Below, piece by piece: positions 23,033 to 31,017 of a stretch of DNA of 64,000 nucleotides (position 1 is the first letter of the stretch; each line of letters opens with the position of its first letter). Below the pieces are notes generated by a model. It had not been told where the DNA came from, made no database searches, and saw only the letters and a program-made list of their open reading frames with translations. Source of the stretch: Oscillospiraceae bacterium (GTDB taxonomy: Bacteria; Bacillota_A; Clostridia; Oscillospirales; Ruminococcaceae). The position numbers and the translations under genes were made by a program. The DNA lies in assembly GCA_004558145.1 (NCBI GenBank), contig SFDQ01000002.1:124001-188000 (forward strand), given 5' to 3'.

Positions 23033-24616
23033 ACGAAAAAGCTCAAACTGCTTTTGCTGGCCGGCCTTGCCGCGCTTTGCCTCACCGGCTGCGGCAGCCA
23101 GATCGAGTTCACCTGGGCCATGGAGCGGGTGCCCAACAACCTTGACCCTCAGCTTGCGTGGGAGAGCCCCGAGCTGATCGCGGTGACCAACCTTTACAGC
23201 GGGCTGTTCCGCCTGGACGACGCGGGCGAGCCGGTGCCCGACTGCGCCGAGAGCTACACCGTGAGCGAGGACGGCCTCACCTACACCTTCACCCTGAAAG
23301 AGGGGCTGGGCTACACCCAGAACCGGGGCGACGAATCGGAGTATGAGCTGACGGCGGCGGACTTTGTGTTCGGCCTGCGGCGGGTGTTCCGCTCCGAGAC
23401 CGACAGCCCCTACACCAGCACCTACGCCGCCATCAAAAACAGCGCCGAAGTGCTGGCGGGCACCATGGACGAGACAGCCCTGGGCGTGAGCGCGCCGGAC
23501 GAGCGCACGGTGGTCATCCAGCTGGACCAGCCGGACCCCCAGCTGCTCTACAAGCTGGCGCTACCGGGGGCGATGCCCTGCAACGAGGAATTTTTTGAGA
23601 GCACCGAGGGCTCCTACGGGCTGACCCGCGCCGCCACCATGGGCAACGGCAGCTTTTACGTTTACAACTGGAACGACAACGGCCTGTTTTTGCGCCGCCC
23701 CGCAAACGGCGACGCGGTGACCGCCCTGCGGCTGGTCATCAACGCCACCGGCGAGACCGAAGCGAGCAGCGGCAGCTCCTCCACTGCCGGCGAGACCCTT
23801 TGGGGCGAGGCGCTGGTGAAGGAGGGCGGCGCCACCGCGGCCCTGAGCGAGACCTTGAGTGCCGACGGGCTGGACTCCATCCCCTACACCGCCACCACCT
23901 GGGTGCTGCTGTTCAACTGCGGCGACGAGACCCTGGCCCAGCCCCTCATCCGCGAGGCGCTGGCGACCAGCGCCCGGGGCGCGGCGGTGGAGCTGCCGGA
24001 GGGCTTTGAGGCCGCCGACGGGCTCATTCCCCCCGCCGTGACCGTGCAGGGCGAGAACTACCGGGAGGCGGCGGGCAGCATGCAGCCCACTTTTGGCAGC
24101 GCCGTGGACCTGTGCCGCGAGGGGCTTGCCGCCCTGAGCCTCTCCCGCTTTGAGAACATCACCCTGCTGGTGCCGGAGGGCAGCGACTACCTGCAGCTGG
24201 CCCAGTCCGTCAACCAGCAGTGGCAGAAGGACCTGGGCGCCTTCTCCGCCTACTTCCCGGTGGAGCAGGCCTCACTGGAGGAAGTGAACGCCCGGGTGGC
24301 CTCGGGGGATTACCAGATCGCCCTGCTGCCCCTCTCCCTTTCCAGCGATTCCGCCGCCGAACTGCTGCGCCAGACCGCCAGCCTTGCCGATTGGAGCGAC
24401 AGCGGCTGGCAGCGCCAGCTGGACGCGCTGTTCAACGACGGCACCCACACCGCCGATGACGTGGCCGCGCTGGAGCGCACGCTTTTGGAGAGCGCCTGCG
24501 TCACGCCCCTGTGGTTCCAGACCAAGGCCCTGCTGGTGCAGCCGGGGGTCCAGGGGCTGGTGTTCCGGCCCTTCGGCCCGGTGCTGGACCTGACAAACGC
24601 CACCATCGCCCAGTGA
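23033..24616 (+). CDS. Peptide ABC-transporter substrate-binding lipoprotein (probable ACG start)
   Basis: About 527 residues of the SBP_bac_5 (OppA/DppA) family. In frame after the stop at 23006 there is no ATG, GTG or TTG until TTG 23054. Codons from ACG 23033 encode KKLKLLLLAGLAALC, a normal basic n-region and lipoprotein signal with lipobox LTGC, and AAAGGGGG stands 8 nt before ACG. Starting at TTG 23054 would remove the basic residues. Downstream: MERVPNNLDPQLAWESPELIAVTNLYSGLF and YTFTLKEGLGY are family hallmarks. No permease or ATPase genes lie nearby, so it is an orphan binding protein or uses a distant transporter. Confidence 0.85.
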   Translation, partial: TKKLKLLLLAGLAALCLTGCGSQIEFTWAMERVPNNLDPQLAWESPELIAVTNLYSGLFRLDDAGEPVPDCAESYTVSEDGLTYTFTLKEGLGYTQNRGDESEYELTAADFVFGLRRVFRSETDSPYTSTYAAIKNSAEVLAGTMDETALGVSAPDERTVVIQLDQPDPQLLYKLALPGAMPCNEEFFESTEGSYGLTRAATMGNGSFYVYNWNDNGLFLRRPANGDAVTALRLVINATGETEASSGSSSTAGETLWGEALVKEGGATAALSETLSADGLDSIPYTATTWVLLFNCGDETLAQPLIREALATSARGAAVELPEGFEAADGLIPPAVTVQGENYREAAGSMQPTFGSAVDLCREGLAALSLSRFENITLLVPEGSDYLQLAQSVNQQWQKDLGAFSAYFPVEQASLEEVNARVASGDYQIALLPLSLSSDSAAELLRQTASLADWSDSGWQRQLDALFNDGTHTADDVAALERTLLESACVTPLWFQTKALLVQPGVQGLVFRPFGPVLDLTNATIAQ

Positions 24617-24635
24617 CCAAAGGAGGAAAACCGCC

Positions 24636-24896
24636 ATGGACTGCAAACATTCCGCCGACGTGAACCGCCGTCTGGCCCGCATCAGCGGCCAGGTGAACGG
24701 CATCCGGGAGATGGTGAACGAAGGCCGCCCCTGCGACGAGCTGCTCATCCAGCTTTCCAGCGTGAGCAGCGCCGTGACCCAGGTGGCAAAGCTCATCCTC
24801 ACCGAGCATCTGACCCACTGCGTCTTGTCCGATTGCGACGAGGACACCCTGGCCCGGCTGGAGGAGGCCATCGACCAGTTCGCAAAGCTGAAATAA
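24636..24896 (+). CDS. CsoR-type metal-sensing repressor
   Basis: An 86-residue all-helical repressor of the CsoR/RcnR/FrmR family. Cys33, His58 and Cys62 are spaced exactly as Cys36-His61-Cys65 in copper-sensing CsoR (25 and 4 residues), so Cu(I) is the likely ligand, although the family also has nickel, persulfide and formaldehyde sensors. RLARISGQVNGIREMV is the conserved first helix. It starts 20 bp after the peptide-binding gene with AAAGGAGG and so shares its mRNA. No copper exporter is in the window; its targets must be elsewhere or it may control the lipoprotein gene. Confidence 0.9.
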   Translation: MDCKHSADVNRRLARISGQVNGIREMVNEGRPCDELLIQLSSVSSAVTQVAKLILTEHLTHCVLSDCDEDTLARLEEAIDQFAKLK

Positions 24897-24904
24897 AAAC
24901 AAAA

Positions 24905-24926
24905 ATGGCCCCCATAGGGGGGCCAT
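24905..24926 (-). terminator. Hairpin with T-run on the minus strand
   Basis: ATGGCCCCC / GGGGGCCAT with TTTTTGTTTTT on the minus strand, overlapping the end of the CsoR gene region. It could stop transcription coming from the accessory gene at 25093-25524. Confidence 0.5.
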
Positions 24927-24955
24927 ATACCAGCAGCGCCTGAAGGCGCGTAATG

Positions 24956-24992
24956 AGTGACACCAACCGCATTTGGCGTCACTTTTTGTTTT
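24956..24992 (+). terminator. Terminator of the lipoprotein-csoR unit
   Basis: AGTGAC-A-CCAA pairs with TTGG-C-GTCACT around one mismatch, followed by TTTTTGTTTT. Confidence 0.75.
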
Positions 24993-25092
24993 GCTGTGCT
25001 GCCGGCAGCTGCTTTTGGCGGAGCACCGCCATCAAGCTCTGCATTTTTGAAAGGGCCTTCCGATTCTTTGACGCTTGGCAGCTCACGCTATG

Positions 25093-25524
25093 TTACTCTT
25101 GTATGTTATTCCGCAGATCTGCCATGCGCAGGTAGCCGTTCTCGTCTTCTACGTTCGCAGCAAGTATCTCCATCACTTCAATGATCTCTGCAATGTGTTT
25201 TTGGCTCTTTTCCGGCGAAAGGACCAGACATCCATAAACTTCATTGCAAAAAGCATAATTTGAAGATTTATTTGTCCCCTCTGTCAGCAAATGATATGCT
25301 TGTTCAAAAGACCTGAATGCAGCGACGCCATACCAATAACTGCTTGCTTCTCCATTCGCCTGATACTCGGCAAATTGTGAGCAGGCGTCAGCGGCGCTCG
25401 CCTGGGCCAGCTGCCGTATATCGTCTTTGCTGTTTTCGGCTCTCTGCCACAAAACAGCAAACAACAGTGAGGAGATGGCGAGGCAAATAATTAAAGCAGC
25501 GACTAATTTCTTTTTCATCCCCAT
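25093..25524 (-). CDS. Small membrane-anchored hypothetical protein
   Basis: About 143 residues from ATG 25524, six bases after GGAG; TTG 25536 and ATG 25518 are alternatives. It starts MGMKKKLVAALIICLAISS, one N-terminal membrane span or uncleaved signal, then a soluble helical domain with EQAYHLL and AEIIEVMEILAANVEDENGY. I do not recognise the family. Its base composition is clearly more AT-rich than the neighbours, and its promoter holds a palindrome, so it may be acquired DNA. Confidence 0.6.
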   Translation of the reverse strand: MGMKKKLVAALIICLAISSLLFAVLWQRAENSKDDIRQLAQASAADACSQFAEYQANGEASSYWYGVAAFRSFEQAYHLLTEGTNKSSNYAFCNEVYGCLVLSPEKSQKHIAEIIEVMEILAANVEDENGYLRMADLRNNIQE

Positions 25525-25585
25525 ACGTTTCTCCAAAACGTTCTATGCTTACCTTTTCGTTTTCATCGGCAAATGGACTATTGGC

Positions 25586-25610
25586 ATTATATCATACGCA
25601 TGTCGTATGA
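25586..25610 (-). promoter_or_regulatory. Promoter with embedded palindrome
   Basis: Minus strand TATAAT at 25591-25586; directly upstream, inside the spacer, is TCATACG-N5-CGTATGA (25592-25610), a likely repressor site. Confidence 0.45.
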
Positions 25611-25681
25611 ATCCACCCTTTACCGCCCCCCGGTCAGCGGATATTTGCCGCCGGGCCGTGACGCAAGCATGGCCTGTTTTT

Positions 25682-26299
25682 TCATTCTTCCGCGGCCCCG
25701 GCTTCCCTCTGCCCCAGCTGCCGCAAAAAATCGAATTCCAGGCCAATGAGCTCCGCCATGGGCACCTTTCTGCGCGCCCTGCTCCCGATGCCGTCCGCTT
25801 TGGCGAAGAGGAAGGGATAAAAGGCGAACCCCTCATCGCACCGCAGCTCCGACACGTCCTTTCGCCAGCCCGCCCACCGATAGTCGGAATAGAAAAGCTC
25901 GGTGTCGCCATGCAGGCACCAGGTGAGAAAGCGGCCCGTCTGGAACTCCATCTCCTCCACTTCCAGGCAGTCGGGGGCAAAATACCCCACGTTCCCGTCT
26001 GCCAGCAGCAGAAACACGCCGCCCAGGACGTCCTCCGCTATCGCCAGCTCCCGGAAGGGCACCAGTTTGTTCCGTTCAAGGATATTCAGTTCCCCCGCGC
26101 CGTAAAAGCGCAGCCAGCCGTCGATCACGATGCCGCCGGTGTTCTCCAGCAGCACGCCCAGCAGGCTGCCCCAGTTCAGGGGCAGACGTTCTCTGCATTC
26201 GGCCAGCACTTTCTCATCCACGGGAAGGACGCGGACCTCCCTGGGAGAGGCTTTTATGCTTTCCAGCACCTTTTGCATTCTCTCGTCCATGGCGTTCAC
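25682..26299 (-). CDS. DUF2625 family protein
   Basis: A 205-residue soluble protein with GSLLGVLLENTGGIVIDGWLRFYGAG, FLLLADGNVGYFAPDCLEVE and a C-terminal basic segment, the DUF2625 pattern. The start is GTG 26299, which overlaps the stop codon of the gene before it (GTGA); an internal ATG at 26290 is an alternative. Function unknown. Tight coupling with the upstream small gene says the two act together. This pair resembles small immunity-type or accessory gene pairs, but no toxin is adjacent. Confidence 0.7.
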   Translation of the reverse strand: MNAMDERMQKVLESIKASPREVRVLPVDEKVLAECRERLPLNWGSLLGVLLENTGGIVIDGWLRFYGAGELNILERNKLVPFRELAIAEDVLGGVFLLLADGNVGYFAPDCLEVEEMEFQTGRFLTWCLHGDTELFYSDYRWAGWRKDVSELRCDEGFAFYPFLFAKADGIGSRARRKVPMAELIGLEFDFLRQLGQREAGAAEE

Positions 26300-26661
26300 C
26301 GGTCGGTCCAGCCGTCGAACCGCGTTTCGATCTGCGGGTCGTAGAGCGGGCAGCCAAAGTCCAGGGGCACGTCCATCAGGGCGTTCATGTCCTGCTCCGA
26401 CATGCCGTAGCAGTCGAACCGCAGCACCTGGGGCGTGGTGAAAATCTGAAACGCGCCGCGGCCTTCCTTTTCAAACAGCGTTCCGCCGTTTTGGACCGTC
26501 CAGTCCGAAAAAACGGCGGCGACCTTTTTCAGCATTTCATCGATGGGCAGCGTTTCCAGCTCTTCCAGCTGCCGCCCTTCGCAGGCTGCCTGCCGGTAGA
26601 CCTTTGCGTGGTCGCGCGCCGCGTTTTCTTTGTACCGCCAGAAATCCAGGTCCATGCCCAT
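26296..26661 (-). CDS. Hypothetical protein coupled to DUF2625
   Basis: A 121-residue protein from ATG 26661 behind AAAGGGGG; an open extension upstream is a shadow of gltX. It starts MGMDLDFWRYKEN, continues with a helix-rich part (LETLPIDEMLKKVAAVFSDW) and then a beta-rich C-terminus (ALMDVPLDFGCPLYDPQ). I do not recognise the family with confidence. Its stop overlaps the GTG of the DUF2625 gene, which shows translational coupling. Confidence 0.6.
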   Translation of the reverse strand: MGMDLDFWRYKENAARDHAKVYRQAACEGRQLEELETLPIDEMLKKVAAVFSDWTVQNGGTLFEKEGRGAFQIFTTPQVLRFDCYGMSEQDMNALMDVPLDFGCPLYDPQIETRFDGWTDR

Positions 26662-26715
26662 GGAAAAGCCCCCTTTGGTGTTTTTTCTTATTCTATCACA
26701 GTTTCCTTGCAGCAG

Positions 26716-26748
26716 AAAGAGCCGCCCCCCTGCCGGGAGCGGCTCTTT
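26716..26748 (-). terminator. Probable terminator of gltX
   Basis: AAAGAGCCGC / GCGGCTCTTT stem just after the gltX stop with a short T-rich tail. Confidence 0.6.
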
Positions 26749-26761
26749 TGCTGTTCGTTTG

Positions 26762-28216
26762 TTACAGGGCGGCCAGGGCGGCGTCCAGGCGGGCGAGGGT
26801 CTCCTCCTTGCCCAGCATGGCGGCCAGATCGGTGCCGCCGCCGGGGGTGCGCTGCTTGCCGGAGAGGGCGATGCCCAGGGGGTAGAGCAGCCAGCCGTTC
26901 TTGACCTCCATCTGCTCGGCCAGGGTCTTGCAGGCCTCGAAGATGGCGTCCTTGTTCCAGGCATCCAGCCCTTCCAGGACCGGCTTCAGGGCCTCAAGGG
27001 CGGTCTTGGCGGTCTCCGGGGTGGTCTTCTGCTTCTTGTTGGCGTAGAGCTCGGGGCCGTAGGGCAGCACCGCGTCGAAGAAGTCCAGCTGCTCGGGAAT
27101 TTCACCCAGCACCTCGCAGCGGGGCTGGAGGTTGGCGCACAGCAGGTCGCGGTCGATGGTGCGATGCACCGCCTGATCGATCCAGGGGTCGGCCATCTTG
27201 CGGAACTGCTCCGGGGTCAGGCGGCGGATGTACTCGGCGTTGATGGCCCGCAGCTTGAGCGGGTCAAAGATGGCCGGGCTCTTGCTGATGCCGCTCTCGT
27301 CGAAAATTTTGCACATCTCTTCCAGGGTGAAGATCTCCTGCTCGCCCTTGGGGCTCCAGCCCAGCAGCAGGATGTAGTTCAGGATGGCCTCGCTGAGGTA
27401 ACCCTTGGCCACCAGATCCTGGTAAGACGCGTCGCCGTTGCGCTTGGAGAGCTTGTTGTGGGCGTCCTTCATCACCGGCGGGCAGTGGATGTACACCGGC
27501 ACGGGCCAGCCGAAGGCCTCGTAGAGCAGGTTGTACTTGGGGGTGCTGGACAGATACTCCGAGCCGCGGATGACGTGGGTGATGCCCATCAGGTGGTCGT
27601 CCACCACGTTGGCGAAGTTGTAGGTGGGCATGCCGTCCGCCTTGATGAGGATCTGGTCCTCCAGCTCGGCGTTGTTCACCTCGATGTGGCCGTAGACCGC
27701 GTCGTCAAAGCCGGTCACGCCCTCGGTGGGGCACTTCTGGCGGATGACGTAGGGGGTGCCCGCCGCCAGTTTTTCCGCCACCTCTTCGGGGCTCAGGTCC
27801 CGGCAGTGGCGGTCGTAGTGGCCCACCGCCTCGCCGGCGGCCTTCTGCTGCTCGTGCAGCTGCTCCAGGCGCTCGGTGGTGCAGAAGCAGTAATAGGCCT
27901 TGCCCTCTTTCACCAGCTGCTCGGCGTACTGCTTGAACATGCCCATGCGCTCGCTCTGCACATAGGGGCCCACCGGGCCGCCCACGTCGGGGCCTTCGTC
28001 CCAGGTCAGGCCGGTCTGGCGCAGGGTGTTGTAGATGATGTCCACCGCGCCTTCCACATAGCGGCCCTGGTCGGTGTCCTCGATGCGGAGGATGAACACC
28101 CCGTCGGGGGCGCTGCGGGCCTTGAGGTAGGCATAGAGGGCGGTGCGCAGGTTGCCCACGTGCATGTAGCCGGTGGGGCTGGGGGCAAAGCGGGTGCGGA
28201 CGGAATTGTTCAGCAT
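26762..28216 (-). CDS. gltX: Glutamyl-tRNA synthetase
   Basis: A 484-residue class I synthetase that charges tRNA-Glu. ATG 28216 is chosen, with AAGGAG 10 nt upstream; the upstream open frame is non-coding. RTRFAPSPTGYMHVGNLRTAL carries the HIGH-type motif (HVGN), and KLSKRNGD is the KMSKS-type loop near residue 245. The rest is the discriminating and anticodon-binding region. Length and order fit bacterial GluRS. Its leader is short, with no T-box. Confidence 0.95.
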   Translation of the reverse strand: MLNNSVRTRFAPSPTGYMHVGNLRTALYAYLKARSAPDGVFILRIEDTDQGRYVEGAVDIIYNTLRQTGLTWDEGPDVGGPVGPYVQSERMGMFKQYAEQLVKEGKAYYCFCTTERLEQLHEQQKAAGEAVGHYDRHCRDLSPEEVAEKLAAGTPYVIRQKCPTEGVTGFDDAVYGHIEVNNAELEDQILIKADGMPTYNFANVVDDHLMGITHVIRGSEYLSSTPKYNLLYEAFGWPVPVYIHCPPVMKDAHNKLSKRNGDASYQDLVAKGYLSEAILNYILLLGWSPKGEQEIFTLEEMCKIFDESGISKSPAIFDPLKLRAINAEYIRRLTPEQFRKMADPWIDQAVHRTIDRDLLCANLQPRCEVLGEIPEQLDFFDAVLPYGPELYANKKQKTTPETAKTALEALKPVLEGLDAWNKDAIFEACKTLAEQMEVKNGWLLYPLGIALSGKQRTPGGGTDLAAMLGKEETLARLDAALAAL

Positions 28217-28278
28217 GATGCCATTACTCCTTTTGAAAACGGCGGCGCTGTGCGCCATGCCGGGCTTTTCTCTGTTTC

Positions 28279-28307
28279 ATTCTAATCGCTGGGAGGCGCT
28301 TTGTCAA
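28279..28307 (-). promoter_or_regulatory. Promoter of gltX
   Basis: Minus strand TTGACA (28307-28302), 17-bp spacer, TAGAAT (28284-28279). Confidence 0.65.
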
Positions 28308-28316
28308 TTTGCCGAT

Positions 28317-28345
28317 TTGCAAACAGGCCATCTTTTCCTTATAAT
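28317..28345 (+). promoter_or_regulatory. Promoter of the MBOAT-SGNH unit
   Basis: TTGCAA (28317-28322), 17-bp spacer, TATAAT (28340-28345). It is divergent from gltX. Confidence 0.65.
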
Positions 28346-28403
28346 AGGTATGTTCCCGTGCGGCCCGCCGGGCCGCCCCCCTCTACGACAGGAGTTTTGA
28401 CCG

Positions 28404-29822
28404 ATGAATTTTATCTCTCTTTCCTTCCTGGGCTTCGGCGTTGTGCTGTTCGCCCTGTGGTGGGCGCTGCCCGCCCGCCTGCGCCCCTGGGTGCTGGCGG
28501 CGGCCAACGTGTACTTTGCTTTGAGCTTTGGCGCCCAGGCGCTCACGGCGCTGGTGCTCATCACCGCCGCCGGCTGGCTCTGCGGCCTGTGGATGGCCCA
28601 CGGCGGCGGCAAGGCCGCCCTGGCGGTGGGCGTGCTGGCCGGGGTGCTGCCCCTGGCGGGTTACAAATACCTGCCCGCGCTGGCGGGCCGCTGGCAGGCG
28701 CTGGCCGCCTTTGCGGACCTGCTCATGCCGGTGGGCATCAGCTTCTTCGTGTTCAAGAACATCACCTATCTGGTGGCGGTGTACAAGGGGAGCCTTGCCG
28801 CCGAGAAGAACCCCCTTTACTGCTTTGCCTACACCGGCTTTTTCGCCCAGCTCACCAGCGGGCCCATCCAGCGGGCGGAGAGCCTTTTACCCCAGCTGAA
28901 AAGCCCGCCCGCCTTTGACCGGGCGCTGGCGCTGAACGGCTGCGTGCGGCTGTGCTGGGGCATCTTTCTGAAAAAGTGTCTTGCGGACCATTTTGCCGCC
29001 TACTACAACGCCCTCTACCAGCCGGACCACTACTACGCCTTGAGCATCGTCTGGTCGCTGGCGGCCTATTCTCTCTACATCTATTTCGACTTCGCCAGCT
29101 ATTCCCAGCTGTCCATCGGCGTGGCGAACCTGCTGGGCCTGCGCTGTGACGAGAACTTCCTCAGCCCCTACCTCTCCCGCAGCGTGGGCGAGTTCTGGCG
29201 GCGCTGGCACATCAGCCTTTCCAGCTTTCTGCGGGACTACATCTACATCCCCCTGGGCGGCAGCCGCAACGGCGTGCCGGTGCTTATCCTTGCCACCATG
29301 GTCACCTTCCTTGTGTCCGGCGCGTGGCACGGCGCGGCGCTGGGCTTCGTGGTCTGGGGCGGGCTGCACGGCGTTTACCTGCTGGCCGGGCGGGCCACCC
29401 GCGGCGTGCGGAAAAAGGCCTGGGGCCTTCTGCACCAGAAACCGGACAGCCCGGTGCGCAGCGTGGTGAGCTGGGCCGTGACCCTGGTGCTGGTCTGCTT
29501 TGCCTGGATCTTCTTCTTCAGCGGCGATGTAAACCAGGTGCGGCTGCTGATGAGCTATCTACTCCAGCCCATGCCCCTCAGCGCCCAGTACCTGAAAGAG
29601 AGCTTCACCCAGCTGGGCTACACCACCGCCGTTCTGGTGCGGCTGGGCCTGTTCGCCCTGGCGGCCTTCGGGGTGGACTTTGCCGCCCGCAAAGAGGGCT
29701 TCGGCCGCTGGGCCGCCGCCCGCAAGGGCTGGGTGCAGGTGATCTTCTGCTACGCCTGCATCTTCGCCACCCTGTTCTGGGGCGCGGCGGGCACCTTGCA
29801 GAACATCTATTTCCAGTTTTAA
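28404..29822 (+). CDS. MBOAT-family membrane O-acyltransferase
   Basis: A 472-residue polytopic protein with about 11 spans in the DltB/AlgI/PatA branch. The catalytic His is in VSGAWHGAALGFVVWGGLHG; other hallmarks are PVGISFFVFKNITYL, YFDFASYSQLSIGVANLLG, SVGEFWRRWHISLSSFLRDYIYIPLGGSR. Such proteins move acetyl or other acyl groups across the membrane to polymers outside. The next gene, an SGNH-like protein beginning 15 bp later, is the usual extracellular partner. No dltA or dltC gene is present, so D-alanylation is less likely than acetylation of a surface glycan. Confidence 0.9.
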   Translation: MNFISLSFLGFGVVLFALWWALPARLRPWVLAAANVYFALSFGAQALTALVLITAAGWLCGLWMAHGGGKAALAVGVLAGVLPLAGYKYLPALAGRWQALAAFADLLMPVGISFFVFKNITYLVAVYKGSLAAEKNPLYCFAYTGFFAQLTSGPIQRAESLLPQLKSPPAFDRALALNGCVRLCWGIFLKKCLADHFAAYYNALYQPDHYYALSIVWSLAAYSLYIYFDFASYSQLSIGVANLLGLRCDENFLSPYLSRSVGEFWRRWHISLSSFLRDYIYIPLGGSRNGVPVLILATMVTFLVSGAWHGAALGFVVWGGLHGVYLLAGRATRGVRKKAWGLLHQKPDSPVRSVVSWAVTLVLVCFAWIFFFSGDVNQVRLLMSYLLQPMPLSAQYLKESFTQLGYTTAVLVRLGLFALAAFGVDFAARKEGFGRWAAARKGWVQVIFCYACIFATLFWGAAGTLQNIYFQF

Positions 29823-29837
29823 AAGGAGGCGCGGGAT

Positions 29838-30935
29838 TTGAAACGTTTTCTCTGCATCGTGGCGCTGTTCCTCGCGCCCGTCGTTCTGTTTGTGGGCCTC
29901 TTCGCCGGCGCCATCTACGCCAGCGGCGAGTGGCGCACCGAGGAGGAGATCGCCGGCCGGGTGGCGTCGGGCGAACCGGCCTTTCTGGGCCTTGCCTACC
30001 GGGACAACACCCGCTACTACAAGCATCTGGTGGCCAATGAGCTGGGGGCCGACCTGCTGGTGCTGGGCACCAGCCGCAGCATGCAGTTCCACAGCGAGTT
30101 CTTCACCACCGACAGCTTCTACAACGCCGGCGGCGGCGCGGGCTATGTGAACGAGTTCCAGTACTTTCTGGAGCAGCTGGACGAGGACAAGCTGCCCTCC
30201 ACCCTCATCATGGTGATGGACCAGTACTTCTTCAACGGCGCCTGGGTGGGCACCGGCAGCATGCCCGAGACCTTCGATTACAGCCACTATGAATTCTCGC
30301 TGAAATCGGCGCTGCCCGAGGCCATCCGCGGCTGGGTGCAGGGCAAGTTCACCCTGCGGCAGGCCTATGGCAGCCACCCCGACGTCTACGGCATGGCCGC
30401 CGTGGGCCGGGGCAGCGGCTTCAACCCGGACGGCAGCTACTGCTACGGCTCCCTGCTGGACCACCCCGAGACCGGCACCGATGTGGGCTTCCATGACACC
30501 TTTGACCGCATCCTGAAGGGCATCGACCGCTTTGAGTACGGCGAGTACGTCCACGAGCCCAGCACCTACACCATCGAGTCGCTGCTGGCCTGGTGCAACG
30601 ACCACAACATCGAGGTGGTGCTCATCGTGCCGCCCTACGCCCCCAGCGTCTATGAGCGGATGGTGGAGAGCGGCAACTACGGCTACTTCGACTGGATCAT
30701 GCCCATCCTCACCGAGCTGTGCGAGCCCTACGGCTACGAGGTGTACGACTTCTCCTACATGCCCGACACCCTGGACGAGGAATATGTGGACGGCTACCAC
30801 GGCAGCGACCGGGTCTACGCCCGCCTTGCGCTGCATCTGGCCGAGGAGAGCGAGACCCTGGCGGGGCTCATCGACACCGACTATCTGAACGCGGCCCTGG
30901 CCCCCTCTTCCAGCCCCCTGCGGCTGGCCGAATAA
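29838..30935 (+). CDS. SGNH-like extracytoplasmic partner of the MBOAT protein
   Basis: A 365-residue protein with one N-terminal membrane span (FLCIVALFLAPVVLFVGLF) and a large outside domain. It starts with TTG 29838 behind AAAAGGAGG, which overlaps the end of the MBOAT gene. VLGTSRSMQF is the GxSxS nucleophile block near residue 78, and DGYHGSDRVYARL near residue 320 holds the Asp-x-x-His pair of SGNH esterases. It is similar in layout to AlgX/DltD-like acyl-transfer partners. It probably takes the acyl group from the MBOAT protein and places it on a surface polymer; polymer and acyl group are not known. Confidence 0.75.
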   Translation: MKRFLCIVALFLAPVVLFVGLFAGAIYASGEWRTEEEIAGRVASGEPAFLGLAYRDNTRYYKHLVANELGADLLVLGTSRSMQFHSEFFTTDSFYNAGGGAGYVNEFQYFLEQLDEDKLPSTLIMVMDQYFFNGAWVGTGSMPETFDYSHYEFSLKSALPEAIRGWVQGKFTLRQAYGSHPDVYGMAAVGRGSGFNPDGSYCYGSLLDHPETGTDVGFHDTFDRILKGIDRFEYGEYVHEPSTYTIESLLAWCNDHNIEVVLIVPPYAPSVYERMVESGNYGYFDWIMPILTELCEPYGYEVYDFSYMPDTLDEEYVDGYHGSDRVYARLALHLAEESETLAGLIDTDYLNAALAPSSSPLRLAE

Positions 30936-30940
30936 CACCC

Positions 30941-30969
30941 TTGCACTGCCGCTCCGGCAGGTATATAAT
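30941..30969 (+). promoter_or_regulatory. Promoter of trpS
   Basis: TTGCAC (30941-30946), 17-bp spacer, TATAAT (30964-30969). The 40-nt leader has a CCGGGCATGCCCGG palindrome but no T-box. Confidence 0.65.
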
Positions 30970-31017
30970 GTATAGCAATCTCCCGGGCATGCCCGGCGCA
31001 GAATCGAGGTTTTACCA

